Shown here in pieces: positions 1 through 9,112 of a stretch of 64,000 nt of DNA. The DNA lies in the NCBI RefSeq assembly GCF_021390335.1, contig NZ_JAJUXK010000005.1, positions 455,218 to 519,217 on the forward strand, read 5' to 3'. The stretch comes from Dyadobacter sp. CY343 (GTDB lineage: Bacteria > Bacteroidota > Bacteroidia > Cytophagales > Spirosomataceae). Below the pieces are notes generated by a model that was given only the letters and a program-made list of their open reading frames with translations, was not told the DNA's origin and ran no database searches. Positions within the stretch are counted from its first letter, which is position 1. Every line of letters starts with the position of its first letter. The translations under genes and the position numbers were made by a program.

Positions 1-989
1 TGATCGCCTGCGGTAAAGTAAATGTACTTGCCCGACGGATGCCAGCGAATGTGCTCGATCCGCCTGTCCAGGGCTTTGGTCAGATACCGGAAACTGCCTC
101 CATTGGATGGAATCAATGCAATGTGCGTATCCTCGGCGGGGCTGTCATTCGTGCCAATGTTTCCGGAAGTTGCCAGAAACGCAATATGCGCCCCATCAGG
201 TGACCATTTGGGTTGGTATGCCAGACCTGCATGGTCAGTAAGTCTCGTGATTTCCTGTGTCTGAATATCCACCTTCCAAACATCACTCTGCTGAATATCG
301 TCCGGTTTTTTGGTTCGATTGCTGATAAATGCAATGTGGCGACTATCCGGCGACCAGGTAATGGAATGCTCGTTGAAATTTCCGGGAGTAAGCAATGTTG
401 GTGAATCTCCCTCGGCTGCAATCAGGTATATGTGCGTATAGGCACGGTCGGCATACACTGGCCTGCCGCTTCCGCCTTTGGATTTGTAAAGCAGATCGTC
501 AAAAACGCGTATTCCATTGTGTTCTTCTTCTTTCGAATCAGGAATGTCGGCACTGAGATAGGCGATGTACTTTCCATCGGGCGACCATATACAGTTGTTT
601 TCTGCCAGATGATTGATGAAATACGACGATTCGTGACGCTGGACTAAAAATTGGCTTGATGCATTCGCTACTGTATAGATATGGAGCTCTCCCTGCTCAT
701 TTTCGAAGAGCAACTTGCTTCCGTCAGGAGACCATCCGTGTGCAGTACCTTTTCCTAAAACCGTTTTTGCGGCTGTTTCACCGGAGAGAAGTACTATCAA
801 ATCATAACGTTCATTCTCTGCTATATCCGCGGCATAAACCTGATACACGAGATCGTTGCCGACAGAAGAAAGCAGAGGCGAGCCGACTTTTCTGATCCTC
901 CATAAATCATTTATCAAAAGTCCCCGGGGCGAGGCTTTTATATCCTTTGAAATCATATAAGTGGGTTCAGGCAGTGATTGTTTTTGCAA
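1..989 (-). CDS. S9/TolB-type beta-propeller peptidase, N-terminal part (3' end outside window)
   Basis: The minus-strand frame is open from about 989 to the window edge. It encodes repeated propeller blades of the TolB/WD40-like type: WSPDGSKLLF, WSPDGKYIAY, WSPDSRHIAF, WSPDGAHIAF and WHPSGKYIYF, roughly 50 residues apart. This is the usual N-terminal propeller of acylaminoacyl-peptidase-like S9 peptidases, whose alpha/beta hydrolase domain would lie beyond base 1; a pure TolB-like protein is the alternative. No signal peptide is seen. The start may be TTG at 989, which has AGGAGA at 997-1002 in front, or the ATG at 956. It is divergent from the amino-sugar cassette that starts at 1184. Confidence 0.75.
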   Translation of the reverse strand, partial: MQKQSLPEPTYMISKDIKASPRGLLINDLWRIRKVGSPLLSSVGNDLVYQVYAADIAENERYDLIVLLSGETAAKTVLGKGTAHGWSPDGSKLLFENEQGELHIYTVANASSQFLVQRHESSYFINHLAENNCIWSPDGKYIAYLSADIPDSKEEEHNGIRVFDDLLYKSKGGSGRPVYADRAYTHIYLIAAEGDSPTLLTPGNFNEHSITWSPDSRHIAFISNRTKKPDDIQQSDVWKVDIQTQEITRLTDHAGLAYQPKWSPDGAHIAFLATSGNIGTNDSPAEDTHIALIPSNGGSFRYLTKALDRRIEHIRWHPSGKYIYFTAGD

Positions 990-1183
990 GATATGTTCTC
1001 CTGAGAGAAGTTACCTGCTACAATTCACTAATATTTATCCGCAATATATGAGTAAGCATAAATAAATTAAAAGAAAGGTTTAATAATATTTTTTACTTTC
1101 GTTTTATGATGTTTAATTTGAATTGTGGTGACAGGGTTATCTGAATGTCACCAACAACCGTCTTCTAATCGACCGCGAGAATA

Positions 1184-2332
1184 ATGCAGAAAAATGAAAT
1201 AACGGAGCTTGAAAGCGGTGCGGAAGCACACACGCAACGGGAAATCCTATCGCAACCAGAGCTTTGGCAAGAAGTATATCATTTAATAAACAAGCAAAGT
1301 GCCGAAATCAGCAGCTTTTTGACGCCGGTTTTGCAAAAGCAAAATCTCAGGATACTTCTTACGGGTGCTGGGACCTCGGGTTACATTGGTGATGCCGCAC
1401 AAGGAACGTTACAAAAGTTGTGGCGCAGAACAGTTCAGGCGGTGCCGACAACCGAAATCGTAACCCAGCCTGAGGCCACTTTTATCCGGTCGGTTCCCAC
1501 GCTTTTAATCTCATTTGCGCGCTCAGGAAATAGCCCCGAAAGTGTAGAAGCGGCGAGGTTAGCTAATCGTTGCTGCGACGAGATTTACCATTTGATTATC
1601 ACCTGTAATGGCGAAGGGGCGCTGGCAAATATGCATGCAACAGACTCTGATAACGTATTTTGCCTCGTTTTGCCGGAGCGGACAAACGATAAGAGTCTGG
1701 CGATGACGAGCAGTTTTACCTGCATGCTGCTTAGTGCGCTGCTGGTTGCCCGGGTGGATTCGCTTGAAGCGGAATTTCCGAAAATTCAACGCATTGTGGA
1801 ACAGGGAAATGTGATCCTGGAAAAACAAACACTGCTTGAAAACCTGGTGCTAAGCGGCTTCGAACGCGTGGTGTTTCTGGGGTCGGGCGAAAATCTTGGT
1901 ATTGCAAAGGAATGCCACCTTAAGCTGCTCGAATTGACGGACGGAAAGCAGGTAGTTATGTCTGATTCTTTTCTTGCATTCAGGCACGGACCGCGGGCTT
2001 TTGTGAATGAGAATACGCTCATGGTTTACCTGTTTTCAAGGAATCCGCATATCCAGCGCTACGAGCGCGATCTGGCGGCGGATATTTCGCGTGATGCGCG
2101 GTCGATCTTTTCGCTCCAAATTGGGGGCGTCGATGGACTTGTTTTGCCAAACAGTAGTAAAATAGAATTAAGCATTGACCCGGAAAATCAATACCAAATG
2201 ATCCCTGTGACGCTGGTAGGGCAGTTAATGGGCTATTACAGCTCGGTACACCTCGGTATCAATCCGGATAGTCCGTCTAATTCCGGGTCCATCAGCAGGG
2301 TGGTGCAAGGGGTGAATATTTATACAGAATAA
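1184..2332 (+). CDS. agaS: AgaS-like double-SIS sugar isomerase/deaminase
   Basis: A 382-residue protein with two SIS (sugar isomerase) domains, around residues 40-190 and 215-360. The first carries the phosphosugar-binding stretch LLTGAGTSGYIG and the serine-rich SFARSGNSPES loop; the second has FLGSGENLGIAKE. Length and pattern fit the AgaS family, which in the galactosamine pathway deaminates and isomerises galactosamine-6-phosphate to tagatose-6-phosphate. It is the first gene of a tight three-gene cassette: the PfkB kinase follows after 15 bases and the class II aldolase overlaps that. This order supports amino-sugar catabolism (galactosamine or a related sugar). The exact substrate is inferred. 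Confidence 0.88.
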   Translation: MQKNEITELESGAEAHTQREILSQPELWQEVYHLINKQSAEISSFLTPVLQKQNLRILLTGAGTSGYIGDAAQGTLQKLWRRTVQAVPTTEIVTQPEATFIRSVPTLLISFARSGNSPESVEAARLANRCCDEIYHLIITCNGEGALANMHATDSDNVFCLVLPERTNDKSLAMTSSFTCMLLSALLVARVDSLEAEFPKIQRIVEQGNVILEKQTLLENLVLSGFERVVFLGSGENLGIAKECHLKLLELTDGKQVVMSDSFLAFRHGPRAFVNENTLMVYLFSRNPHIQRYERDLAADISRDARSIFSLQIGGVDGLVLPNSSKIELSIDPENQYQMIPVTLVGQLMGYYSSVHLGINPDSPSNSGSISRVVQGVNIYTE

Positions 2333-2347
2333 AAAGGTGAATCGCGT

Positions 2348-3301
2348 ATGTTGACTCCTAGATTATTGGTTGTGGGCGAGCTGAATGTCGACCTGATTTT
2401 GAATAAAATCCAGTCATTTCCTCAGGTAGGCAAAGAGATGATCGCGGATGATATGAATATGTGCCTGGGCAGTTCTGCGGCTATTATGGCTGCCAACAGT
2501 GCTGCAATGGGCGTGGATACTGCTTTCTGTGGCGTGGTTGGGGAAGATTATTTTGGTGATTTTATCCTCCGTGAACTGGAACGCAAATCCGTCAGTTGCC
2601 GGCATGTAACCCGACTTCGAGAGCATAAAACTGGCTGCACGATGATTTTAAATTTCGGGCAAGATCGAGCGAACGTGACTTTTCAGGGTGCAATGAATGC
2701 ACTGACGATCAACAATATACCTTTTGGTAAACCCTCCCCTTATCAGCATTTGCATGTGTCGAGTTTGTTTCTTCAAAAAGGGATCCAGCATGACATTGAG
2801 CATATTTTCAGAAGCGCCAAAGCTGCTGGAATGACCACCTCGCTGGACCTGCAATGGGATCCCACCGAACAATGGGCGTTCGACTATGCGCGCTGCCTGC
2901 CTTATGTGGATGTTTTCATGCCCAACGAGTCTGAACTGCTGGCGCTTACCAAAACGGATTCCATTGAGAGCGGCATTGAACGAATCCGTCCGTACCTGCA
3001 TACGCTTGCATTAAAAATGGGCAGAAACGGCAGTATGGGCATTTCTGGCGACCAGCAGTTGACGGTACCAGCTTTCGAAGTCGAACATTTCGTGGATGCG
3101 ATCGGCGCGGGAGATTCCTTTAATGCAGGATTTATTCAAAAATATATTTCAGGTGCACCGCTGGAAGACTGCCTTCGAGAGGGTAACCTGATGGGCGCGC
3201 TCAATACCACGGCAGCGGGCGGCACAGGCGCATTCTGCAACCTGAACAAAATCAGCGAAAACATAAAAGACTTCTGGGGAATCGAATTAAGCCTGTCATG
3301 A
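2348..3301 (+). CDS. PfkB-family sugar kinase (probable tagatose-6-phosphate-type kinase)
   Basis: A 317-residue ribokinase-fold protein. The N-terminus has the usual VVGELNVDLIL strand and a glycine-rich substrate loop (CLGSSAAIMAANSAAMG). The C-terminus has the PfkB signature DAIGAGDSFNAGF, whose second Asp, near residue 256, is the expected catalytic base. It lies between an AgaS-like protein and a class II ketose-bisphosphate aldolase and overlaps the latter by four bases (ATGA), so it most likely phosphorylates a ketose-6-phosphate to the bisphosphate cleaved by the aldolase. The sequence alone does not exclude another sugar, because PfkB substrate range is broad. Confidence 0.85.
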   Translation: MLTPRLLVVGELNVDLILNKIQSFPQVGKEMIADDMNMCLGSSAAIMAANSAAMGVDTAFCGVVGEDYFGDFILRELERKSVSCRHVTRLREHKTGCTMILNFGQDRANVTFQGAMNALTINNIPFGKPSPYQHLHVSSLFLQKGIQHDIEHIFRSAKAAGMTTSLDLQWDPTEQWAFDYARCLPYVDVFMPNESELLALTKTDSIESGIERIRPYLHTLALKMGRNGSMGISGDQQLTVPAFEVEHFVDAIGAGDSFNAGFIQKYISGAPLEDCLREGNLMGALNTTAAGGTGAFCNLNKISENIKDFWGIELSLS

Positions 3302-4125
3302 TATTAAAGGAAAAACTACGCGAATTAACACAGCTGAAAAAAGGCTTACTGGCTACCAATTACTACGATCTGGAAACGCTTCACGGTGTGCTGCAAGCTG
3401 CGGCCGAGACCCAACAGCCTGTGATCCTGCAACTTACCCAGAGTTCCATTGATTATATGGGCCTGAAAACGGCGGTGAACCTGGGGCGTAACGGACTGGA
3501 AGAATTCGGCGTGGAAGGCTGGATCCATTTGGATCATGGCGGTTCGGTGGAATTGGTACAACGCTGTTTGGACGCAGGTTTTGATTCGGTGATGATCGAC
3601 GGGAGTGAGCTGGCTTTTGAAGAGAATGTAAGACTGACCCGCGAAGTAGTGGAACGAGCCAAAAGTTACGGTGCGCACGTGGAAGCCGAGTTGGGTTACG
3701 TGGCAAAACTAGGTCAGTCACATCATATGACAGGCTTCACACAACCCGACGAAGCCGCAGCTTTTGTAGAAGAAACAGGCGTAGATGCACTTGCAGTAGC
3801 GATCGGCACAGCGCACGGATTTTATAAAGAAGAACCCAAACTGGATATTGATCTCCTCCGCAAAATTGCAGATAAAACCGCGGCCACGCTCGTTCTGCAC
3901 GGAAGCTCGGGTGTACCGCATTCACAGGTGCAGCAGGCTATTTCAAATGGCATTTGCAAAGTGAATCTGGCGACTGAAATCAAGAACATATTCATGGCGT
4001 CGCTGAAATTTGAACTGGCTTATAATGAAGATATTGACCTTCGGAAAGTGTTCCCAAAGGCGACTTGCAAAATCACGGAATTAGTGAAGACTAAATTGGA
4101 AATGGTGGGGAATGTAGGCGGGTAA
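3298..4125 (+). CDS. Class II ketose-bisphosphate aldolase (tagatose/fructose bisphosphate type)
   Basis: A 275-residue TIM-barrel aldolase of the FbaA/GatY/KbaY family. HLDHGG around residues 77-82 supplies the catalytic Asp and a zinc-binding His. The stretch VEAELGYVAK, the AHGFYKEEP His and the LHGSSGVP His complete the expected metal and phosphate sites. At about 275 residues it is close to the GatY/KbaY length and shorter than FbaA. It would cleave tagatose- or fructose-1,6-bisphosphate into dihydroxyacetone phosphate and glyceraldehyde-3-phosphate, the last step of the cassette. Its ATG overlaps the kinase stop, implying translational coupling. A perfect hairpin lies just downstream. 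Confidence 0.87.
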   Translation: MILKEKLRELTQLKKGLLATNYYDLETLHGVLQAAAETQQPVILQLTQSSIDYMGLKTAVNLGRNGLEEFGVEGWIHLDHGGSVELVQRCLDAGFDSVMIDGSELAFEENVRLTREVVERAKSYGAHVEAELGYVAKLGQSHHMTGFTQPDEAAAFVEETGVDALAVAIGTAHGFYKEEPKLDIDLLRKIADKTAATLVLHGSSGVPHSQVQQAISNGICKVNLATEIKNIFMASLKFELAYNEDIDLRKVFPKATCKITELVKTKLEMVGNVGG

Positions 4126-4145
4126 AATTATCTTTCCTGTTAGTA

Positions 4146-4188
4146 AAACAAATAGGGTGTCTCAATATTTGAGACACCCTATTTGTTT
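4146..4188. terminator. Bidirectional terminator between converging operons
   Basis: A perfect inverted repeat with 20-base arms and a 3-base loop. The arms start AAACAAATAGGG and end CCCTATTTGTTT, giving an A-tract on one side and a T-tract on the other. It lies between the aldolase stop and the converging SusD stop, so it can end transcription from both sides. Confidence 0.9.
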
Positions 4189-4210
4189 AATTCCCTAGTT
4201 CAACCTCACA

Positions 4211-5695
4211 TCAATACCCCTCATTCTGCACAATCGCAGGCGAGCTCGTAATCACCGCCAGAGCAGGAATCGGGTACAAAAGCTGATAAGCTTTAATCGG
4301 CGTTGATATTCCAACCGTACTTTTTCCAGGACCCGAAACTTTTGCATTCATCACTTCCATGGCACGACCAGTTCGCAGCAGATCAAACCAGCGATGTCCT
4401 TCAAATGGCGATTCCAGACGTTCTTCGTTGTAAACTGCTGCTTTGAAAGTTTCGTAAGTCAGTCCGCTCAAGTCAGTAAGTTTCGCGCGTTTCCGAACCT
4501 GGTTGATCGCTGCATAAGCGTCGGCGTCAGGACCTTTTTTTGCTTCATTTAATGCTTCTGAATACTGTAACAGGATATCTGCATAACGGATCACGTACCA
4601 GTCTGCTCCTGAATCTGCATATCCACCGCCGGTTTCACGCTCCACATAACCTCGAATGTATTTGGCAGCGACGAATGTTGCGCCATTCTGGTATCCGTCA
4701 GCAATGTTGTTCCGCCGTACATCGCCTGTCGTGTAAGCGGCAGCAATGTCGTCAGTCGGTTGATTAAATCCATAAGCGCCACCGGAGGGTATCGTAATTC
4801 CCTCAGAACCAGTAGGAGCGAAGTGATTTGGAAGGTTTGAGCCCAGCCCATTTGCTGCCCCTTTGTATTGTGCCTGCCAGATCGCCTCCGGATTTCCCTG
4901 CTGTCCGGCTTTGTACAAATCTGCATAAACAGGGAGCAGGCTATAAGTGCCCGACGTCACTACTTTCTTGAATTCGGCAGCCGCTTCTGTGTATTTTTTC
5001 TGGGTAAGATAAACCTGTCCGAGCAAGCTTTGTGCCGCGCCTTTTGTAGCCCTGCCCACGCTTGCTTCATCATAAGAAACGGGCACTAATCCCTCTGCCT
5101 TCGCAAGATCCGCTTCGATCTGCGCATACACTTCCGGAACAGTAGCGCGGCCCACTTCATAACTGGCGTCGATGTCCGTTACCGGCTCAGTTACCAGCGG
5201 AACACCGCCGAATAAACGCACCAGATTGAAATAGCCCAATGCCCTCAGGGTCAGCGCTTCGCCGGTATATTGTTTTTTTAGATTATCCGACACAGCCGAT
5301 CCTTCAATCTTGGCAAGGATACTATTACATCTTGCGATCATGTTGTAGCTGGTCTGCCAGAATGCGGTAAGGTGCTCATTGTCTGTCGTTTCGCGGAATT
5401 CGTCAAGGTTCCTTTTCGCATCGTTTCCGTCTCCACCGGCGACTAGCTCGCTGGTATTATCTGAACGGAGGTCTACCAGTAAGGAGTAATATCCATTGCC
5501 AGAATACACTTGTGAAAAGGCGGAATAGGCTCCTACAAGCGCCTGGTTGAAGTCAGATTCGGTCTTGAAGAAGTCCGTTTCGCCGATCTGGGAAATGGGT
5601 TTTGATTCGAGAAAATCTTCACAGGAAGTCCCCGAAAATGCCAGGATAACCAGTGCTACTGCTATTTTTATATTCTTTGAGATCATAAGAATCAA
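4211..5695 (-). CDS. SusD/RagB-family nutrient-binding outer-membrane lipoprotein
   Basis: A 494-residue protein with a lipoprotein signal (hydrophobic stretch, then the lipobox SGTSC), followed by EDFLESKP, the typical SusD start. The middle contains TPR-like helices (NMIARCNSILAKI, LRALGYFNLVRLFGGVPLV) and the C-terminus has the RagB/SusD pattern (IRYADILLQYSEALNEA, RKRAKLTDL, NEERLESPFEGHRWFDLLRTGR). SusD lids capture glycans for the SusC transporter, encoded 30 bases upstream on the same strand. No glycoside hydrolase follows, because the terminator at 4146-4188 comes first. A linked function with the converging amino-sugar cassette is inferred from position only. Confidence 0.93.
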   Translation of the reverse strand: MILMISKNIKIAVALVILAFSGTSCEDFLESKPISQIGETDFFKTESDFNQALVGAYSAFSQVYSGNGYYSLLVDLRSDNTSELVAGGDGNDAKRNLDEFRETTDNEHLTAFWQTSYNMIARCNSILAKIEGSAVSDNLKKQYTGEALTLRALGYFNLVRLFGGVPLVTEPVTDIDASYEVGRATVPEVYAQIEADLAKAEGLVPVSYDEASVGRATKGAAQSLLGQVYLTQKKYTEAAAEFKKVVTSGTYSLLPVYADLYKAGQQGNPEAIWQAQYKGAANGLGSNLPNHFAPTGSEGITIPSGGAYGFNQPTDDIAAAYTTGDVRRNNIADGYQNGATFVAAKYIRGYVERETGGGYADSGADWYVIRYADILLQYSEALNEAKKGPDADAYAAINQVRKRAKLTDLSGLTYETFKAAVYNEERLESPFEGHRWFDLLRTGRAMEVMNAKVSGPGKSTVGISTPIKAYQLLYPIPALAVITSSPAIVQNEGY

Positions 5696-5725
5696 TGTTA
5701 AAAGATTGATTTGTTTTCAGTTGGA

Positions 5726-8700
5726 TCAGAAACCAAGGTTAAGGCCAAATACGATAGTTCTTGCCACCGGGTAAGTACCATAATCGATGCCGGGCGTGAG
5801 CGCGGATGAGATCCAGGGATCACCTTCGGTTGTATTCACTTCCGGATTGTAGCCCGAGTATTTCGTGAAAGTGTGCAGGTTCTGAATGTTCATATAAACC
5901 CGCGCATTTTTCAAAATAGTATTACCATTCAGTATTTTGCCCAATCTGTAACCAATGGTAATGTTTTTAATACGCAGGAAAGAGGCATCGTCCACCAGGT
6001 ATGACGAGATCGTACGGTTGTTGGCCGAGCTGCCCGCACCGAATGTTCTGCCGTCACCCGGCTCTTCCGGCGAGCGCCAGTAGTTCACCGAAATCGTTCC
6101 GTTGTTGCGGTAAGCACTGCGTTTTGTCAGGTTCATTACTTCCACATCCTGAACACCTTGCAACGAAAAGCCGAAATCCAGGTTTCCGTAATTAAAGCTG
6201 TTCGTAAGACCGTAAGTAAACTTCGGAAGGTTATTTCCGATAATGGTTTTGTCAGAATCATTGATCACGCCATCATTATTCAGGTCCCTGAATTTGGCAT
6301 CACCTGCGAAAGTATTTGGCAAATGCGCAGAAGCGTTTACTTCGTCGATTGTATTATAAACCCCGTCGAAAATGTAGCCGTAATAGCTTCCCAGCGGGCT
6401 GCCGATCTGCGTAATATGTGTCAGAGAGTTCTCCTGAGCGCGGTTGGCGACAATAATCGGTGTGCCGCCCAGGCCGAGCGATTCCACTTTGTTTGTGTTA
6501 AAAGAGATGTTCGCGTTGGTGTTCCAGGTGAATTTATCCGTCTTGAAATTTCTCGTTTCCAATGCAAGTTCAATCCCTTTATTACGCAGACTTCCCAGAT
6601 TTCGCAATGCAGTTTCGTAACCCGTTGAAAGTGGCACGGGAACATTGAGGAGTAAATCAGAAGTAAGCTTATTATAGTAGTCGAAAGTCAGGAAAATGCG
6701 GTTCTGAAAAAGACCAAGATCAAGTCCCAGGTCAAATTCTTTGGCTTTCTCCCATCCCAGATCAGCATTGCCCAAAGAACCTTGCGCCAAGCCGCTGGCA
6801 ATGGAACCGTCGCCTGAACCTAGAATATAATTGCTACCGTAGATCAGTCCGACCGAAGCGTAGTCGGGAATCTGGTTGTTACCAATCAAACCATAACTCG
6901 CACGCAATTTCAACTCACTCACAGCAGCTACATCAGCCATAAATTGTTCCTGCCCGATCCGCCAGCCGACCGATGCCGAAGGGAAATTCCCCCATTTATT
7001 GTCAGAACCAAAACGGGACGAACCGTCACGACGGAATGTGGCTGTCAGGAAGTATTTTTCGTCTAAATTATACGTAGCGCGGCTCAACAATGAAAGCAAG
7101 GTCCATTGCGAACGGATCGAGCTTCCGCCCGTTACGATACCTGCATTCAATGTAGGTACGAGGTCGTTCGGGAATGAGTTTGCATTGACTGCAGTCGAGT
7201 TAAACGAAGATTTCTGTTCTGTTAAACCCACGAGCACATTCAAGTTGTGACGCTCTGCAAAACTATTGTCGTAAGTCAGCGTATTTTCATTGATCCAGCT
7301 AATGTTGGTAGCCGCGTATGAGCGACCATTTGAAGGATTTACACTGATAAAGGAAGGCGAGAACTTGTTGTTACTGAATGTATTAACGTCCGCATTGATA
7401 CTTGTTTTGAATTGAAGGTTTTTCAAAATATCAATAGTCGTAAACAAGCTACCCACGGTGCTGAACTGGTTCATGGTATTCTTAATTCCCTCCCCAAAAG
7501 CCAGTGCGTTGTTATAAATGATGTTCTGCGTGGTACCGTCGTCGTAATGCAGCGTGTAGGAAGTTGCATAGGAACCGTCTGCATTCCGGGCGGGATATAA
7601 GCCGGGAACCGACATTACCGTAGTGGCTACCGCGCCGTAATCCTGGATCCCGCCGGTGGTCGCGATCCGGTTATTGGTATAAGATGGCGCAACGCGGAAA
7701 CCGACTTTCACTTTGTCAGAAACCTTTGCATCCACATTCAAACGAAATGCATATTTCTTGAAACCGGAGTTGATCACGATACCTTCCTGGTTCTGGTAGT
7801 TGCCCGACAGGTAATACCGCGCGTTTTCCGTTCCGCCGGAGGCCGACAGCTGGTAATTTTGCATTGGCGCGCGGCGATAGAGCAGGTCTTGCCAGTCTGT
7901 GAATGGGAGGGAAGCTGCATTTTTGAATTCGTCGGCAATCTTGTATTGAGGTCCGCTTCTTACAGAGTTAGGGTCCGTTGCTTTTCCGCCCGCGCGCACC
8001 CAGTCGGTATTTCGCTGATCTGTAAGTCGTTGGGTATATTGCTGATTGGTCATAATCCCCACTTTTTTCGCAATTTTCTGGAAACCGTAGCTCGCATTCA
8101 GGCTGATCTGCGACTTGCCGGCTGCTCCCGTTTTGGTAGTGATCAATACCACACCGTTGGATCCCCGCGAGCCGTAGATAGAGGTAGCAGATGCATCTTT
8201 CAATACGTCAATGGACTGAATATCACCAGGGTTAATGCTCGCCAGCGGGTTTACGGGAGACTGATCTCCAATATCTCCGCCCTGGGCAGATGCATTACTT
8301 ATTGAGTTGTCAAGCGGCACACCGTCAACAACGTACAAAGGCTGGTTACCCGCTGTAATAGAGCCGGTTCCTCTGATTTTAATGGACATTCCGCCACCCG
8401 GCGCTGCTGAGGTTTGCTGTACCTGCACACCTGCCATTTGTCCGGCCAATGCTTCACTGAATGAAACCACCGCCCGGTCCTGTAATTGCCGCGAACTCAC
8501 AGAGGCAATCGAGCCGGTCAGCTCACGTTTCGACTGGCTTCCGTAACCGACCACCACAACCTCATTCAACGATTTGTCCCCCGTTTCGAGTTGTGGAGAG
8601 ATAGTTGAACGGTTTCCGACAGCTTCTTCAATATCACTGTACCCTATATACGTAAACAGCAATGTGCTATTTGCGGGTACCTGGATTTTGTAGGCTCCGT

Positions 8701-8944
8701 TTGCATCGGAAACAACACCGTCGGTGCCGCCTTTAACCCGGATCGATACGCCGACCAGCGGCTGACTGGTTGCTTTTTCTGTAACCACGCCATTCACAGT
8801 CACCAGATTCGCCCGGTTTGGCGTCTGTGCCTGGACCGATGCACATAATAAGAATAGGAACAGCACTTTGAAGACTATTCCCAGAGGCACTCCGCGTTCG
8901 TTACGTAAACGAATATGACGCTCGGTAAAATTTTGTTTTCCCAT
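5726..8944 (-). CDS. SusC/RagA-family TonB-linked outer-membrane transporter
   Basis: A 1072-residue protein with a signal segment (VLFLFLLCASVQAQ), then a carboxypeptidase-D-like regulatory domain (VNGVVTEKATSQPLVGVSIRVKGG), a TonB-box-like stretch ending LNEVVVVGYGSQSKREL, the plug (SLQ-type motifs with IRGTGSITAGNQPLYVVDGVPLD and VLKDASATSIYGSRGSNGV) and a 22-strand-type barrel ending in FGLNLGF. These are the diagnostic SusC features. It pairs with the SusD gene directly downstream. A Bacteroidota-type promoter lies at 8995-9024. Substrate specificity cannot be read from the sequence. Confidence 0.95.
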   Translation of the reverse strand: MGKQNFTERHIRLRNERGVPLGIVFKVLFLFLLCASVQAQTPNRANLVTVNGVVTEKATSQPLVGVSIRVKGGTDGVVSDANGAYKIQVPANSTLLFTYIGYSDIEEAVGNRSTISPQLETGDKSLNEVVVVGYGSQSKRELTGSIASVSSRQLQDRAVVSFSEALAGQMAGVQVQQTSAAPGGGMSIKIRGTGSITAGNQPLYVVDGVPLDNSISNASAQGGDIGDQSPVNPLASINPGDIQSIDVLKDASATSIYGSRGSNGVVLITTKTGAAGKSQISLNASYGFQKIAKKVGIMTNQQYTQRLTDQRNTDWVRAGGKATDPNSVRSGPQYKIADEFKNAASLPFTDWQDLLYRRAPMQNYQLSASGGTENARYYLSGNYQNQEGIVINSGFKKYAFRLNVDAKVSDKVKVGFRVAPSYTNNRIATTGGIQDYGAVATTVMSVPGLYPARNADGSYATSYTLHYDDGTTQNIIYNNALAFGEGIKNTMNQFSTVGSLFTTIDILKNLQFKTSINADVNTFSNNKFSPSFISVNPSNGRSYAATNISWINENTLTYDNSFAERHNLNVLVGLTEQKSSFNSTAVNANSFPNDLVPTLNAGIVTGGSSIRSQWTLLSLLSRATYNLDEKYFLTATFRRDGSSRFGSDNKWGNFPSASVGWRIGQEQFMADVAAVSELKLRASYGLIGNNQIPDYASVGLIYGSNYILGSGDGSIASGLAQGSLGNADLGWEKAKEFDLGLDLGLFQNRIFLTFDYYNKLTSDLLLNVPVPLSTGYETALRNLGSLRNKGIELALETRNFKTDKFTWNTNANISFNTNKVESLGLGGTPIIVANRAQENSLTHITQIGSPLGSYYGYIFDGVYNTIDEVNASAHLPNTFAGDAKFRDLNNDGVINDSDKTIIGNNLPKFTYGLTNSFNYGNLDFGFSLQGVQDVEVMNLTKRSAYRNNGTISVNYWRSPEEPGDGRTFGAGSSANNRTISSYLVDDASFLRIKNITIGYRLGKILNGNTILKNARVYMNIQNLHTFTKYSGYNPEVNTTEGDPWISSALTPGIDYGTYPVARTIVFGLNLGF

Positions 8945-8994
8945 GAGTAATGGAAGTAAGGGGCTAGAAATGATTTAATCGAAAGGTATCGAAA

Positions 8995-9024
8995 CAAATA
9001 TATGTTATTTGTCAAAAAGAAAAA
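8995..9024 (-). promoter_or_regulatory. Bacteroidota-type promoter of the susC/susD pair
   Basis: On the minus strand TATATTTG (8995-9002) matches the -7 consensus TAnnTTTG exactly. A TTTT tract lies about 18 bases further upstream in the -33 position. Transcription would start some 45 bases before the susC ATG at 8944. The -33 element is weaker than the -7 element. Confidence 0.5.
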
Positions 9025-9112
9025 CTTTTTCGTAAGAAAAAATTAGTAATTGAATTTAAAAAGAAAGGTATTGACGGTTTTGGTGAAATTTTCTGGATGT
9101 TTTACTGATACA

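Noticed and set aside
113..421. 102-codon minus-strand frame
   Set aside because: It is out of frame with the propeller repeats that fill this strand; the real gene is the open frame running through 1-989.
990..1183. Possible promoter between the S9-type gene and agaS
   Set aside because: Only near-matches (TTAATTTG, TACTTTCG) to the -7 consensus were seen, without a convincing -33 element.
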